Positions 10,921 through 21,245 of a DNA stretch of 64,000 bases are shown one piece after another. The notes beneath the pieces are model-generated. The model worked only from the letters and a program-made list of their open reading frames with translations, did no database searches and was not told the origin of the DNA. Origin of the DNA: Paragonimus westermani (lineage: Eukaryota; Platyhelminthes; Trematoda; Plagiorchiida; Troglotrematidae). Position 1 is the first letter of the stretch. The number at the start of each line of letters is the position of its first letter. Location of the stretch: positions 1-64,000 of the forward strand of contig QNGE01000287.1 in assembly GCA_008508345.1 (NCBI GenBank). The letters run 5' to 3'. The translations under genes were made by a program, and so were the position numbers.

Positions 10921-12118
10921 TTGGCCATAAGCCAGTTTTGTCAGAAGATATTTCTGTTGTATGTGTAGTATTTTGGTACTGATAAGTGATCAGCTGATTT
11001 TTTTTTGCAAAATACCATATACTGGTGACTACTACAACTACGAACATAGGGCTAATCACCATTACTGTAAAATAAGCTAGACGTACTTCTCACGTCCGTT
11101 GTTCCATCATGTTTGCTTATTGTTTTTGTTATTTAACCACATTTGTGTTTAGCAGCACGTCTATTCTAGGCATTATTCATTGCCAAGGAAATAGAATTCT
11201 AACTCATATTTTGTACTTTACCGACGTGCCCATCTTCATTATTTAGGTTGGAATGACGTATTCTGTGATACAGCGGAAAATATAATGTAAAGCCTCAGCT
11301 GAGCATTTTACTCTAGTAGGCCGTCAGCTCTTTGCTACTGAATATGTGTAACTTCTACAATCAAACCATCTGAAAGAGTAGATTATGAGAAAATTTATCG
11401 ATCCTTTGAGAAACAAAACATCACTCCATAAAAGGGATTCATATGATCTAATCAATCATGGTTAGGAAAATATTTTATTAACCCCAAGGAAAAGCACCAA
11501 AAATTGTTTGTGGATATAACTTGAAAAACAGAAAGCAATCAATTTTTTTGAATCCAAGTTTTTATTTGTTGGTTTACTTTATTTTTTGTCGAAAATTAGA
11601 ATTTCTAGATTATGAATGTCAGTTAGGATGTACACACCACATTTGGATTTATCTGGAGCGTCCATATTTAATGACAGTGAAAAGTTTGTCTTGAGCGGTG
11701 AATCTGACAGAATAATTTACCCCGTTGTATTTTCGCGGAAAATGTTGAGCACAATACACTCGATGACATTTTCTAATAATTTCGATTGGTCTTGTGTGAA
11801 AAAGAAAACATTTAGATTTCAGTATAATTGAGTGAAACGAAGTAAGAAGACAGAAATATTAGGCGATGCTTTACTAGTTTAGTGAATTCAAAATCAGTAG
11901 AGTAAGTTCAAGCTAGTCAGGCTAAGGTTACAGCGATTACTATTCATTAGTCATCTGATTCAGATGTCTAAATTTCCATCAGCAAGCAGTCAGAATGCAG
12001 TGCAGTCAGTCATGCTGCATTGTCGAAGTTGTGCTGTTGAGGCTGGATAAACCAAATAGTTAAACACTGTGTCCTTTTAATCCATCTGATCGAAACAGGA
12101 AGAAGTTAGTGTGGAGTA
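10921..12118. other. No supported gene
   Basis: A T-rich stretch and a 71-aa open frame (11616-11831, plus) are seen, with no domain or splice pair. No second ribozyme was found within 400 bp of the first. Confidence 0.3.
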
Positions 12119-12180
12119 TTAGGGGTTTGGCTCACCATAGTGGTAATACACACCGAAACGATCATGAAGTCATGAGGATG

Positions 12181-12492
12181 TCTGCCTATAAGAATGCCTA
12201 AGAACAGCAAGCAGCGGCATTCGGATTGTCATAAAATGAAGCAAAAACACCGTAATCTATAGACACTAAAGTATCGTCCACGTAACGTTTGCGGAGCTAA
12301 ACGCAAACATACACCTGCCAATATGGGACACCCATAGACGAACAGTCATTCTGTCTGCAACTAACACCTCCGAATTCAAACGGAATCATCCCGTGCAAGC
12401 AAGAATGAGATCCTTGAAAACATCTATTGGAAAGCCTAAGTTTACATTTTGGATGGAAATAAAATCGTTTGAAAATTCAATAGTTTCGCGCA
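12181..12492 (-). pseudogene. PLE reverse transcriptase palm fragment
   Basis: Minus-strand reading gives ETIEFSNDFISIQNVNLGFP, then DVFKDLILACT, then FEFGGVSCRQ, then SMGV (motif B region) and KRYVDDTLVSI, which is the YVDD catalytic motif C. A frameshift destroys motif B (GVPYWQVYV in place of a GxPIGPxLA pattern), and a TAG stop lies four codons before KRYVDD. The same lesions occur in copy C, so this fragment was copied after it was already defective. The fingers, motif A and thumb are absent here. Confidence 0.75.
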
Positions 12493-12907
12493 CCGGTGAC
12501 CACCTGATCGACAACTTTAGTTACAAATTGAGGTCGGCGTTGGAACGCACCTACCCAGCTGCCCAACTGCGTGTCCTGTTGAGCATTGGGGGTTTGGCTC
12601 TCCATAGTGGTAATACAGACTCGACCCATCAGTCTGTCTCCTACGCAATATACCAGTTCAGTTGCAGTTCCAATGTCGTCTACATACGCAGGACAGATCG
12701 GCACTTGCATCAGCGTAGGGCGGACCACATGCACAAGTGATTATCAGAGACAATCTCAAAAACGACAAGTCGACTGTAACAAGTCAGAAGAATCTGGCCC
12801 CATCGACCGCCAAACACATGTTAGCAACCGGCCACCTAGTTGATCGTGTCAAATCGTTCACCATGATGTTGCACAATCGCAACCTGAGAGTGTTTGGTGA
12901 TCAGTGA
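12493..12907 (+). pseudogene. PLE GIY-YIG endonuclease, one frameshift
   Basis: From DHLIDNFSYKLRSALERTY the frame runs through a linker (AQLRVLLSIGG) into YAIYQFSCSSNVVYIRRTDR, the GIY-YIG region, where the second motif reads VYIRR instead of VYIGR. It then continues LHQRRADHMHK to a TGA at 12738-12740. A shifted frame carries on with STAKHMLATGHLVDRVKSF, the conserved HxxxTGH segment, and stops at 12905-12907. The usual role is target-site nicking. The plus-strand frame that starts at 12393 is chimeric: its first third is antisense RT. Confidence 0.75.
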
Positions 12908-13040
12908 GGCGATGTTGGTCAGACAACATCGGCCATTTTTGTGTGCACAGAAGGATCTGACGCAACCAATCTCCTTGCTGTGGAATTGGTTGCACTATTA
13001 GCGCGTGTGAGGTCAGAACCATGTGGTTGGTTTATTCGAC

Positions 13041-13063
13041 TGTTGTTGTTGTTGTTGTTGTTG
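13041..13063 (+). repeat. (GTT)n microsatellite in the PLE 3' region
   Basis: About seven GTT units. The inverted copy of the element has the matching (CAA)n run at 26826-26849, so the repeat belongs to the element and was not gained locally. Confidence 0.9.
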
Positions 13064-13100
13064 TCAGTGCAGATTATGCCAAATTTGCTGGTTTTACGTT

Positions 13101-13140
13101 GGCGACTGATGAGAGTAAATCAAAATGTTACCATCTCGTC
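13101..13140 (+). ncRNA. Hammerhead ribozyme fold in PLE 3' end, copy B (A at position 12)
   Basis: Stem I pairs GGCGA (13101-13105) with TCGTC (13136-13140). CTGATGA is at 13106-13112. Stem II is GA/TC with loop GTAAA (13113-13121). The GAAA box reads AAAA (13122-13125). Stem III is A-U plus TG/CA with loop TTAC (13125-13134). The cleavage triplet is ATC, ending at 13135. Everything fits the minimal hammerhead of PLEs except G12, which is A. G12 is the catalytic base, so little activity is expected. Confidence 0.75.
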
Positions 13141-13152
13141 ATATAAATCTCT

Positions 13153-15420
13153 CTGATCCGACTGAACCGATTATTTTTTATTATAAAAAATTACTGCTTT
13201 TTTACTCTGTCAGTAGAAACAACATCGTGCAAACCAAAGCGATTGGTGTGATAATTTGTGCACCACTTGATCCTCTCGGGTTTTGCTGAAATTAACTGTG
13301 GCGAGTGATAACTTGGTGTATGATTAGTTTAAATAACCTAACGGAGCATCTATTGCGTATGCTAACATATGACCGTTTGTTGCAAATTTACGGAATGATA
13401 GCCGTCTGAGTTATTTGTCCCAAACAGCCAAATTGCTTCACATAATTCTCACGTGTGTTGTGATGACATTCATACATAGACCAGACACTTCCATCCTTGT
13501 GTAACAAGCCTTGGTCTATTGTTATTTTTTGTGTGTCACCTTCCTACAAATCAAATGTCACTAAATTCAGTCTATCAATATGTCTTTGTGAGTGAATTAT
13601 TATACAACATCCGCCTTCAAACACGTGCGAAAGTGCTCCTGCTATCTATTTACAAACCATATCCCTTGAATTTTGTTCAGTGTGCTGCGTAAATATGTTT
13701 ACAAGTGATCCGTGTCCGGTTCAATTTGCCGGAATAATGGTCACTGTGGGCTAATCCATCACGGTCTATTCCACAAACTTTTTCCGTACAAATGAAGGTT
13801 TCTTTTTTACTTCAATTACAAGAGCCGTCCACGTTGTGATTCACCTCGCGACTGCGTAGGAGTCTGTGGAAGTGATTGTATGAAAAAGTAAACTAAAACG
13901 CAATTTTCCGGATGAAACTTTGAAAAGGAAAGCTGGAGACTGCTGTGAGTCAAGTAATGGGGAAAATGTGTTTTTTTATAGCAAAACTGGTACGTTTGTA
14001 GTATAACTAGTTCACTCACAATGCTAATTTGTCAATGACGCTTACTTATCTTGTATCTCGACGTTGCTCTTTTTCATGACAGCCAAACTAATCAACCGTG
14101 TTTAGGCTGCATGAGCAAAGTGGAAATTACGCACACGAAGCCCTAAATAGGTGGAAAATTATTAGGAAAGTTGAACTCGGAATGTCAAATTTATTAAGGT
14201 AAACTGATGCTGGATATTTATATATAACAAAAAATTTGTAAAGCTACCGAGGTCCACTGCGTAATTTGTCTTTCGAGACCTGGTGTATTCCTTAGTTAAG
14301 TCTCCGTGAAAGTATTAAAATCTAACTGAACCAACCCACAACGTAGAATAAGAGAGAGGCAAGCTTTTTACACTGACTCGTCAATATTGCATCTGCAACA
14401 ACATACATTGTTTTTGATCAATCAGGAAATTGAGTAATCACTAGATGGGCTAGGAAGTGTCTCTGAATCCGGGGCCTTATCAAACTCACGTACAGTTTTT
14501 CTGAAGACACAAGGCCGACTTCAGTTAACTGATTGCGACCGTCACAGTTAGCTCCAAAATCCTTCAGTTAAGAATGATGTAATAAAATGTTAAATGCACG
14601 GGCTGAGTCGGTGACGTGACTGATGATCAGGAAGGGTCCAATGACTACGGACACTGATCACTGCTGCGCTGATAACGCGAACTGCTGCACCCTACTCTGG
14701 AGATCACACATCTGTGTCGGTTCTGTCTACGTAAGTTCACCCTTAGTTACGCACAAGTTAGATGACGTAATGTTAGAGGGCACCAGCTGACTGACCTCCT
14801 TTGTTTTGGGATCGAGCTAATACACAGATTTCGGTTGCCTTGAATGCTCGTTTACCTAATTAGTCTCTATATTACCTGAAGTGTAATTTAATCCTTCTTA
14901 AAAAGAATTTCTAAGTAAACTTTTTGATCACTGTGATCACATATTTAGGCGGCGGTTTCCGTGTGCTATGTCTTTCCATGAACTTCTGGGGGAACCATCA
15001 GACTATGGTACAGCCGCGATCAACTCTAATTTCTCCTCAAGGTTGCTCAGTGTACAGCTTTGTCCTGCTCATGTGACTAGTGTATTTATTAGGACTCGTT
15101 TATGATCGACCGAAGTGAAACCACCAGAGGTTAGTTATTGGTCGGATCACGTGGATATTCTCTAGACATCTCTTCTGATCTATTACGTTTAGGTACGCTG
15201 TCGGTCTTGAATTCGCACGTTGCCTTCAGTTTGGTGTCACATCTGTTTTAGCTTAATACCAAGTTTCCAACGTATGTTTGAAACTACTAAGCACTAGTGT
15301 ATCGTGGAGGTGGCGTTTGTAGTACGACTGTTTTACTACGTCTACGAGCAAATTTTGCCAAAACCCTAACAAGAAAAATACTGTTAAGTAGGGTCGCATG
15401 GCCACCTCATCTGGTGGGTG
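13153..15420. other. No supported gene
   Basis: Only short unlinked open frames, for example 13816-14019 (minus) and 15297-15506 (plus, antisense to the next feature). No repeat family was recognised. Confidence 0.3.
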
Positions 15421-16185
15421 TTAACACTCATCACGAAACCAGAAACCTGCACTTTCTCTGCGCAACAGTAAAATCTGCTCCTGAGTATCATTCAGGAAAG
15501 GCATAGTAGTGTGACTGGTTCCAGGTAACTCAAGAGTATAATCAATCGTTTCGCAAACCGGGACACTGTTGAACTGGGACCGAACGTCTACAGAGCAGGT
15601 GGGGTAATTAGCAAGAGATAAAAGCAGTTCGTTCCCTCTAGAATTTTGAACAAAACAGTTAAAACATGGAAAATTATAAGTGCAAGCAATTCGCACTGAC
15701 AAGGTGTCATCTGGGTCACTGGTCATTTCAAAAGAGTCCTTAATAGAATATGCCCGAAACTTCGTTTTAATGGAGTTAGAGTGACGATGACGTGAGGAAA
15801 TCGTCACCTCCAGAATAGACCCGAGTGACATTCCACACCTGCTTCTCAGAAAAGCAGTAGAATTGGGCTGTTTTTCATAGTTGTATGAGAAGCTGAAGAT
15901 GTTAGCCAGTGCGATCGTTTGTTTCAATGACAGTGTCCCTTGTGGCAGTTTACGGAAAAGCCGTTTGATTATCTGGTATTGACATCTTTTCCGCACACGT
16001 GCCGCTGTTTGAAATGACTGCTGAATAGCTCTTATTGGACCAAAGTGTCGCTGTAATTTGGACTTGTGTTTTCTTAACGGCTGTAGATGTTGCCTTGTGA
16101 TAGCACACCGGCCGGTGATCGGAGTCATGACCAACCTATAGCTTGTCAGTGAGTTCAGTTTTAGGCCAGCATGGGTTATCAACAT
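15421..16185 (-). CDS. 254-aa open frame of unknown function
   Basis: This is the longest open frame in the window. ATG is at 16185 with an in-frame TGA 18 nt upstream (16201-16203), and TAA is at 15421-15423. At this base composition about one codon in sixteen should be a stop, so 255 open codons are unlikely by chance. The N-terminal half is basic (Arg, Lys, Gln). The C-terminal half has a Cys cluster, SVRIACTYNFPCFNC, and few charges. There is no signal peptide, membrane segment or family I know. The Cys cluster and the residues around it align without gaps to 63324-63640 (minus), beside a PLE, which suggests a mobile-element origin. A large exon of an ordinary gene is the alternative. Confidence 0.45.
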   Translation of the reverse strand: MLITHAGLKLNSLTSYRLVMTPITGRCAITRQHLQPLRKHKSKLQRHFGPIRAIQQSFQTAARVRKRCQYQIIKRLFRKLPQGTLSLKQTIALANIFSFSYNYEKQPNSTAFLRSRCGMSLGSILEVTISSRHRHSNSIKTKFRAYSIKDSFEMTSDPDDTLSVRIACTYNFPCFNCFVQNSRGNELLLSLANYPTCSVDVRSQFNSVPVCETIDYTLELPGTSHTTMPFLNDTQEQILLLRRESAGFWFRDEC

Positions 16186-19100
16186 TAAATAGACAAGTGA
16201 TCAGTTAGACTCTTAAACTGGATTTCATTCTGAAGGTAGCTTCCGATCTAGACCCAAGGCTAAGGTTTTTAATCTTGACGAGTTCACCTATACTGGAGAA
16301 GGTCTCAATATGTACACCACGAACGTGTCTGCTTAGTGTTATGCCGGATGGCAGTTTCCATGCTTGCATGTCAGCTATCGTGAAGATATGGATTTATCAT
16401 ATCTGAAAACGATAAGTAGTCAGTGTTTTTAATTACTTTTTGTCAAAGCAGTAATGTTGAAGCGGACTTCCTCCGCATGTCAGAAAAGTGTACAAGTGTT
16501 CAATTTGTTAGGTTAAAGTTGCATGACCACCTGAGAACAGTGAATCTACTAAGAGGTTGCGCTATTAGTGAAAAAAGGCGGATTCGAAGGAGCTTGCTGG
16601 GAATAAGAGTGTCACCGGTCAGAAACATAGTTCTGATGTGGCTGGCATGGCGATGGGCTTTGCTTCCGGAAAAAACCGACTTCCTTTTTGAACCAGCCTA
16701 GCTTTGAGAGACATATGAGGATGAGAGAAAGAAACTAATATGTACCCTCAGGGCATGTGCTTTCATACGAGCCAGTAGATTGAATAACCGTCTGTCAAAC
16801 TCGGAGAGAGAGATTAAGATGTTGTTTACAACACACCCAAAAGTCTGAAATCACGTGAGGTACACTCTGAGCCGAGAGGTGTATAGCCTTCAAAGGGTTC
16901 TGATATACTCATGATTAAACCCATGACGCTTGGGGTTAGCTTTTTGGTGTATACTAGAAGAAAACAAAACAACCCATGAAATTTCCGCTGGAATCCACAG
17001 CACACGGGTGAATCGGCTGTTGTCGTCCTCGAGTAGTAGACTTCTCAATTAGCAATCATTTCTCATTTGTGTACTTACTAACCCAAAAGTTCCACCTTGG
17101 AAATTCATGCTAACAGTGTTTTCATGGGACAGGCCCTTCTTGATATTCTTTAACCCACTCACCTAATAGAACTTTCAATAATGAGTAAGCGTTTTTAGCC
17201 TACGATGAGTGGCGTACCGTCCATCATTGATTCAACGGGATTACCTCATTATTTTTTACCAATTCAAATTCTTTAGCGTCCGTTGCACAGATTTCACATG
17301 CAGATACTTAAAAATGAAGAATGTTCTGTTCCTAGAGACTTTATTATACTTCCCGTTGTTTGGTTTCCTTTGATAATGTTACTCATCATATCTTTCATGT
17401 AGACCAGAAGTGCTGCATGGAAACATTGCTGGACTTCTGGGACTTACAAACAGATTTTTTAATGTTGATCTATCTGTTGGAAAGTTAAACGCTTCTGTAG
17501 TCTGGAAATCGATCGGTTCATCCTCAGTCGAAATGACGTCTATACGGCAAATTCAAAGTGAAAGGGCTGCTGGAGTTAGGTCTGCACAATTCCTCCGGGG
17601 TTCTGCAATATTTAACTCAGCCGAAAAGGATATCGAGTTCACGAACATTTAAACTTCTAGTGGACTCCGAGGTTCGATAAATGCTGATCTGCTAACCGTC
17701 ATGCTTTCACTTGACGGGTTTTCCATCGTTGTTGGCCGCAGTTGAACTATGTATTAACTTCGAGTATGTCGTGAGATGCACGGACAATTGTAAGCAATAT
17801 TGATGATGCATGCTTCCAAACAATTTTCGGAATGTGAACCGTCGGATTATCTGTGTGTGAAACTTTGAGATAAGTTTAAAAATACTGCAACTTTATCGGC
17901 ATGGCGTCAAACCTTTGAGAACACTATAACCAAAAAATAACTGTCTAGTTTAACGAAAAGAAGTCGGTAAATGACTTCAAAAAAATTAACTGACCACGAA
18001 TAGTTACCGATAACGTCACAGCCTACAGCGTTCCGCAAACTTGCGTGTAAGGTACAGAAAAGAGTGACAAAATTGGGCCATAACATCTGTCCATCCCATA
18101 ACAATTCAATAAAAGTCTAGACGGAATGGACCAATAACCTGCTCACAGAACGTTTTTATAATTAAGTATAATAACTTTACCAATGTTGTACCTAAAGTTG
18201 CCATTAACGAACTACACTGAGGGAATTATAAACTAACCAGCTGAGTAGGAAATTTTGGAGAGCACAGTACTAGGTAGTTAAGAGTACTAAATGGTTTATT
18301 ATCTAATTATAAAAAGTTCTATTGAACATTCATGCATCTAGTTAAACTTATAACAATGGGGCCAGAAAAATATAGGCTGGGAAACCACCCGACTGTTAAG
18401 TTAACACTTTGACTGTAGCCTCGTTCTTACTGTTGACGCACAGATGCGACATCGCTTTTTTGCTTAACGGTTACAAACGTTGACGAAACGTCAAACCAAC
18501 TCGCCCGATATTTTTGCAAACAGTTCGCATTCATTCAAAGTGTTCTACACATAAATCCCTTTGAGAACTGAAGAGTTTAAACAACTTGGTTATCTGGCCA
18601 CTTATTCTTTGCTTTGATGAGTTAAACATACGGGAGATCAGAAGCTTCTATACTTTAACTTTCTGGATTCCAATCATGCTATAAATTCAAAGAATGGTGG
18701 CACTACTCGTTCTTATACTGTCATAAGTCAGATGGTCGATGTCCAAAATGTTCGGGTTTGGTACCTTGAATTTGTTTTTTTCATCTTTGAAATCATTCAT
18801 CAGTAGCTTCACCTGGTGGGGCTAATGTAGTTTAGAGCACACGGGACAAGAATCGTCTTAATGATAAACGATTGTGAACGAAATACAGGTTTCTTTTTAA
18901 CCCCGACTTATATTAGTTAACTTGATTGGAGTGAAGATGTAAGGGAAATTTCATACGTTTAACATGATCGTTATTTGTGAGATGGCTATCTACCGAAGGG
19001 AGTGAAAAATGACACATTATTGATTGTTTATCCAGTCTTATTCTGATAACATCCGGAGGTGCTCGAATATGCCTTGAATAGCTGATAGTATACTTAGATA

Positions 19101-19616
19101 CCACGGAGGTAAATGTGTAGTGATGTACCAGAGAAAGTTTAAAGGACCGCCCTACATATAACTTGAGCAAGCAATTGAATTCATCACCAGCAGATACATT
19201 ATTAGAACTGACTGAATCGTAAACATCTTACAACGTTCAGGTACTGTAATTGATACTCAGATATCCTGATTTTCCCTACCAAATTTTGTTGTTTCGCTCA
19301 GGAATCGTTTGCCCTCTTTCGCCTTAACTTTCTGAATTCCGACGATGCTGACCAGGAAGAGAGTTTGACTTTCCCATAAGTGGCATACATTAAAAGACGG
19401 GATGGACTGGTACAAAGTTCAGTGAACCATAAAGTCACATAGAGCGGTGAGTATTCAAAATGTTTGCACGGAAATTTGCGAGGTCTAATGCAAACACGGT
19501 TTTTCAGATCACAGTATACAAGGAGAAAAGGAGGTATTATTGAAGGTTTTATTCATATACCGACGGCTCAAAAAATCTATTATCTCGCATTCAGGCCTGA
19601 TATCTGAAGACTTCGG
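16186..19616. other. No supported gene; one weak exon candidate
   Basis: An acceptor-like ATCTTTCATGTAG at about 17403 precedes a plus-strand open stretch (VLHGNIAGLLGLTNRFF onward) that stops at 17652. Without a donor or partner it is not called. CTGATGA on the minus strand near 18800 lacks the other hammerhead parts. Nothing else is seen. Confidence 0.3.
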
Positions 19617-19676
19617 TGTGTACGGTTCTTACGAAGCAGGTTTCCTGGGAGTTACCATTCAAGAGTGTTATAACGC

Positions 19677-19792
19677 GGAACGACCGAGCGGATGCAGTTG
19701 AGCTGTAACGATCCCTACGGAAATGTTCTATCATGGAACGACCGAGAGAGCACAATTGAGCTGGAACGATCTCTATGACGCAGTAATACTGT
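19677..19792. repeat. Two tandem 58-bp units in the Gypsy LTR
   Basis: Both units begin GGAACGACCGAG (19677 and 19735) and share the pattern TTGAGCTG.AACGATC. The second halves have diverged. Position downstream of the TATA box suggests the R/U5 part of the LTR. Confidence 0.75.
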
Positions 19793-19912
19793 ACGCGCTG
19801 TTTTAACCCCGAAGAGCCGATACTCAAGCAGACTATGAAGGAAAAACATTTGCCTCCAGAAAGAGAACTTTTACCGTCTCAATTCGAAGACAAATTACAA
19901 GCGCAAATGTTG

Positions 19913-19923
19913 CCTATTTATAG
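19913..19923 (-). promoter_or_regulatory. TATA box of the Gypsy LTR
   Basis: Minus strand CTATAAATAGG, about 217 bp into the LTR, a usual place for the U3 promoter. Confidence 0.55.
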
Positions 19924-20139
19924 CTTGTCAAGCGGCCTTGTGAATATTGTTCAACGAAGCGCATGGAAAACGTCCTATGTGATAAAACAGCGAATTAGCT
20001 TCCAGTATGTAAATCGGCGCGGGAAATGAAAATGATGTTTCAATAGTAGCGCGAAAAAGAGGAATTTGAATTTACAAAAGTAATAAATGTTCAACACAGG
20101 TTAATTGGACAGTTTTTGGGGTATGTGACATCCCCAACA

Positions 20140-20151
20140 CCTCCTCTTTTT
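20140..20151 (-). other. Polypurine tract priming plus-strand DNA
   Basis: Minus strand AAAAAGAGGAGG directly precedes the TGTTGGGG start of the LTR, the standard arrangement for plus-strand priming in reverse transcription. Confidence 0.8.
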
Positions 20152-20279
20152 AGAGTATTAGTATCGGGGGTTCTTCGGATTCAAGTGGGAGCACACGGTA
20201 GATTTTCTATTGCGGCGGGACCGCCGTCTGGGTATGGAGGATCTGTCGACAATGTGCTGCTGTTGAGTCGCAGCATGTG

Positions 20280-21245
20280 CTACGCTCTCCGGATCTCCCT
20301 TCCAATGCTACATTCTTCGGGGGCACTCCTCGATCTTAATTGGTTTTTGTGTCGCGACCGAGTATCGTTCCCAACAGCAACATCAGACATGACGCTTCTG
20401 TTTTCATTCACGATGCTGTCAGGTTTCCATGTTCCATCATTCGCCCGGTAATCTCTGGCGTACACGGCTGACCACACTTCGAATAAAGATCCATGCTTCG
20501 CCGGTGGCGTCTTTTGATAAGCCATGGTTCTCGGTAACATGGCGTGGTGCATTGTCTGAAGTTTTCGGCCCATGAGTGCTTCTGCGGGAGACAGCTGATT
20601 TTGGTGTGGCACAGTTGGAAGTGGTTCTGCAGACAACAAAGAACTTTCGTAGGATCTCTTCCGACGTTTCTTCTCCCCGTGACTTGAGAAGCGCTCGCGT
20701 GAAAGTACCCACGGATCGTTCAGCCTGACTGTTGGGCTGGGGATGGTAGGGTGGAGAGCGTATGTGACAAATGGCATTAAGCGTGCAAAACTTTCGGAAC
20801 TCACGTGACGTGAACTGTGTGTCATTCTCTGATACGATGGTTTCCGGGAGTCCATTCTCCCCAGCACCTGCAAGGTCTTCGACATGGTCGTGGGAGATAC
20901 AGCGACATTCTCCGGCCATTTGGATTAGGCTTTCACGAGAACCAGATAATGTACTCCGTTGATGGGACCAGCGTAATCGATGTGTAGCCGAGACCAGGGT
21001 TTGTCGGGTTGTGGCCAGGGTGCCGCTGCCAATCGAGGGGGTTTAGCTGCTTGTTGGCAACGCCCACAGTCTTTGACGAACCTTTCGATGTCCTCGTCCA
21101 TACCGGGCCAATAAGCATAGCTTCGTACGATGGACTTTAATCGACTCATTTCCGGATGTGAGGAATGAAACTGACAGAGTACTTTAAAACGCAGACTATA
21201 TGGAAAAACAACACGATCACCAAACATCAAGCAATTATTCACCAC
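20280..21245 (-). pseudogene. Gypsy integrase
   Basis: The N-terminal H2C2 zinc-binding domain (FHSSHP, then KDCGRCQQ) is followed by the catalytic core: first Asp in LHIDYAGP, second position in IVSENDTQFTS where the usual SDNGTQ Asp is Glu, and the Glu in QPNSQAERSVGTF. The C-terminal part follows (SPAEALMGRKL, then a WKPDSIV segment). The enzyme would insert element DNA into the genome. Breaks: a frame change near 21240 from RNase H, TAA at 20925-20927, and two opposite frameshifts near 20850 and 20605 that put the middle of the core in another frame. Confidence 0.85.

Larger units (their letters stand above)
12119..13152. mobile_element. PLE composite copy B: inverted RT fragment joined to endonuclease and 3' end
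   Basis: A minus-strand RT palm fragment (12181-12492) is joined head-to-head to a plus-strand endonuclease and 3' region (12493-13152). A further plus-oriented endonuclease scrap (GGGTTTGGCTCACCATAGTG, from about 12122) precedes it. The span 12181-12638 matches 27685-28142 with about five differences, and 12493-13140 matches the minus strand of 27397-26750. Similarity to the second copy fades just after the ribozyme at 13140, which marks the element's 3' end. Confidence 0.8.
19617..20139 (-). repeat. 3' LTR of the Gypsy element
   Basis: It starts TGTTGGGGATGTCACA at 20139, immediately after a polypurine tract, and most likely ends ...TACACA at 19617 or 19619. It contains a TATA box and a tandem duplication. 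The inner boundary is well fixed by the polypurine tract; the outer one is a best guess. Confidence 0.65.

Noticed and set aside
12393..12740. A 115-codon plus-strand open frame, and its near-twin at 27897-28295
   Set aside because: The first third is the antisense of PLE reverse transcriptase and only the rest is endonuclease; the frame exists only because of the inversion junction.
18770..18810. CTGATGA on the minus strand, and others near 6746, 14622, 39305 and 60748
   Set aside because: None has a correctly placed GAAA box with stems; the heptamer alone is expected by chance.
20116..20451. Plus-strand 111-codon frame
   Set aside because: It is antisense to the Gypsy integrase C-terminus and the LTR boundary.
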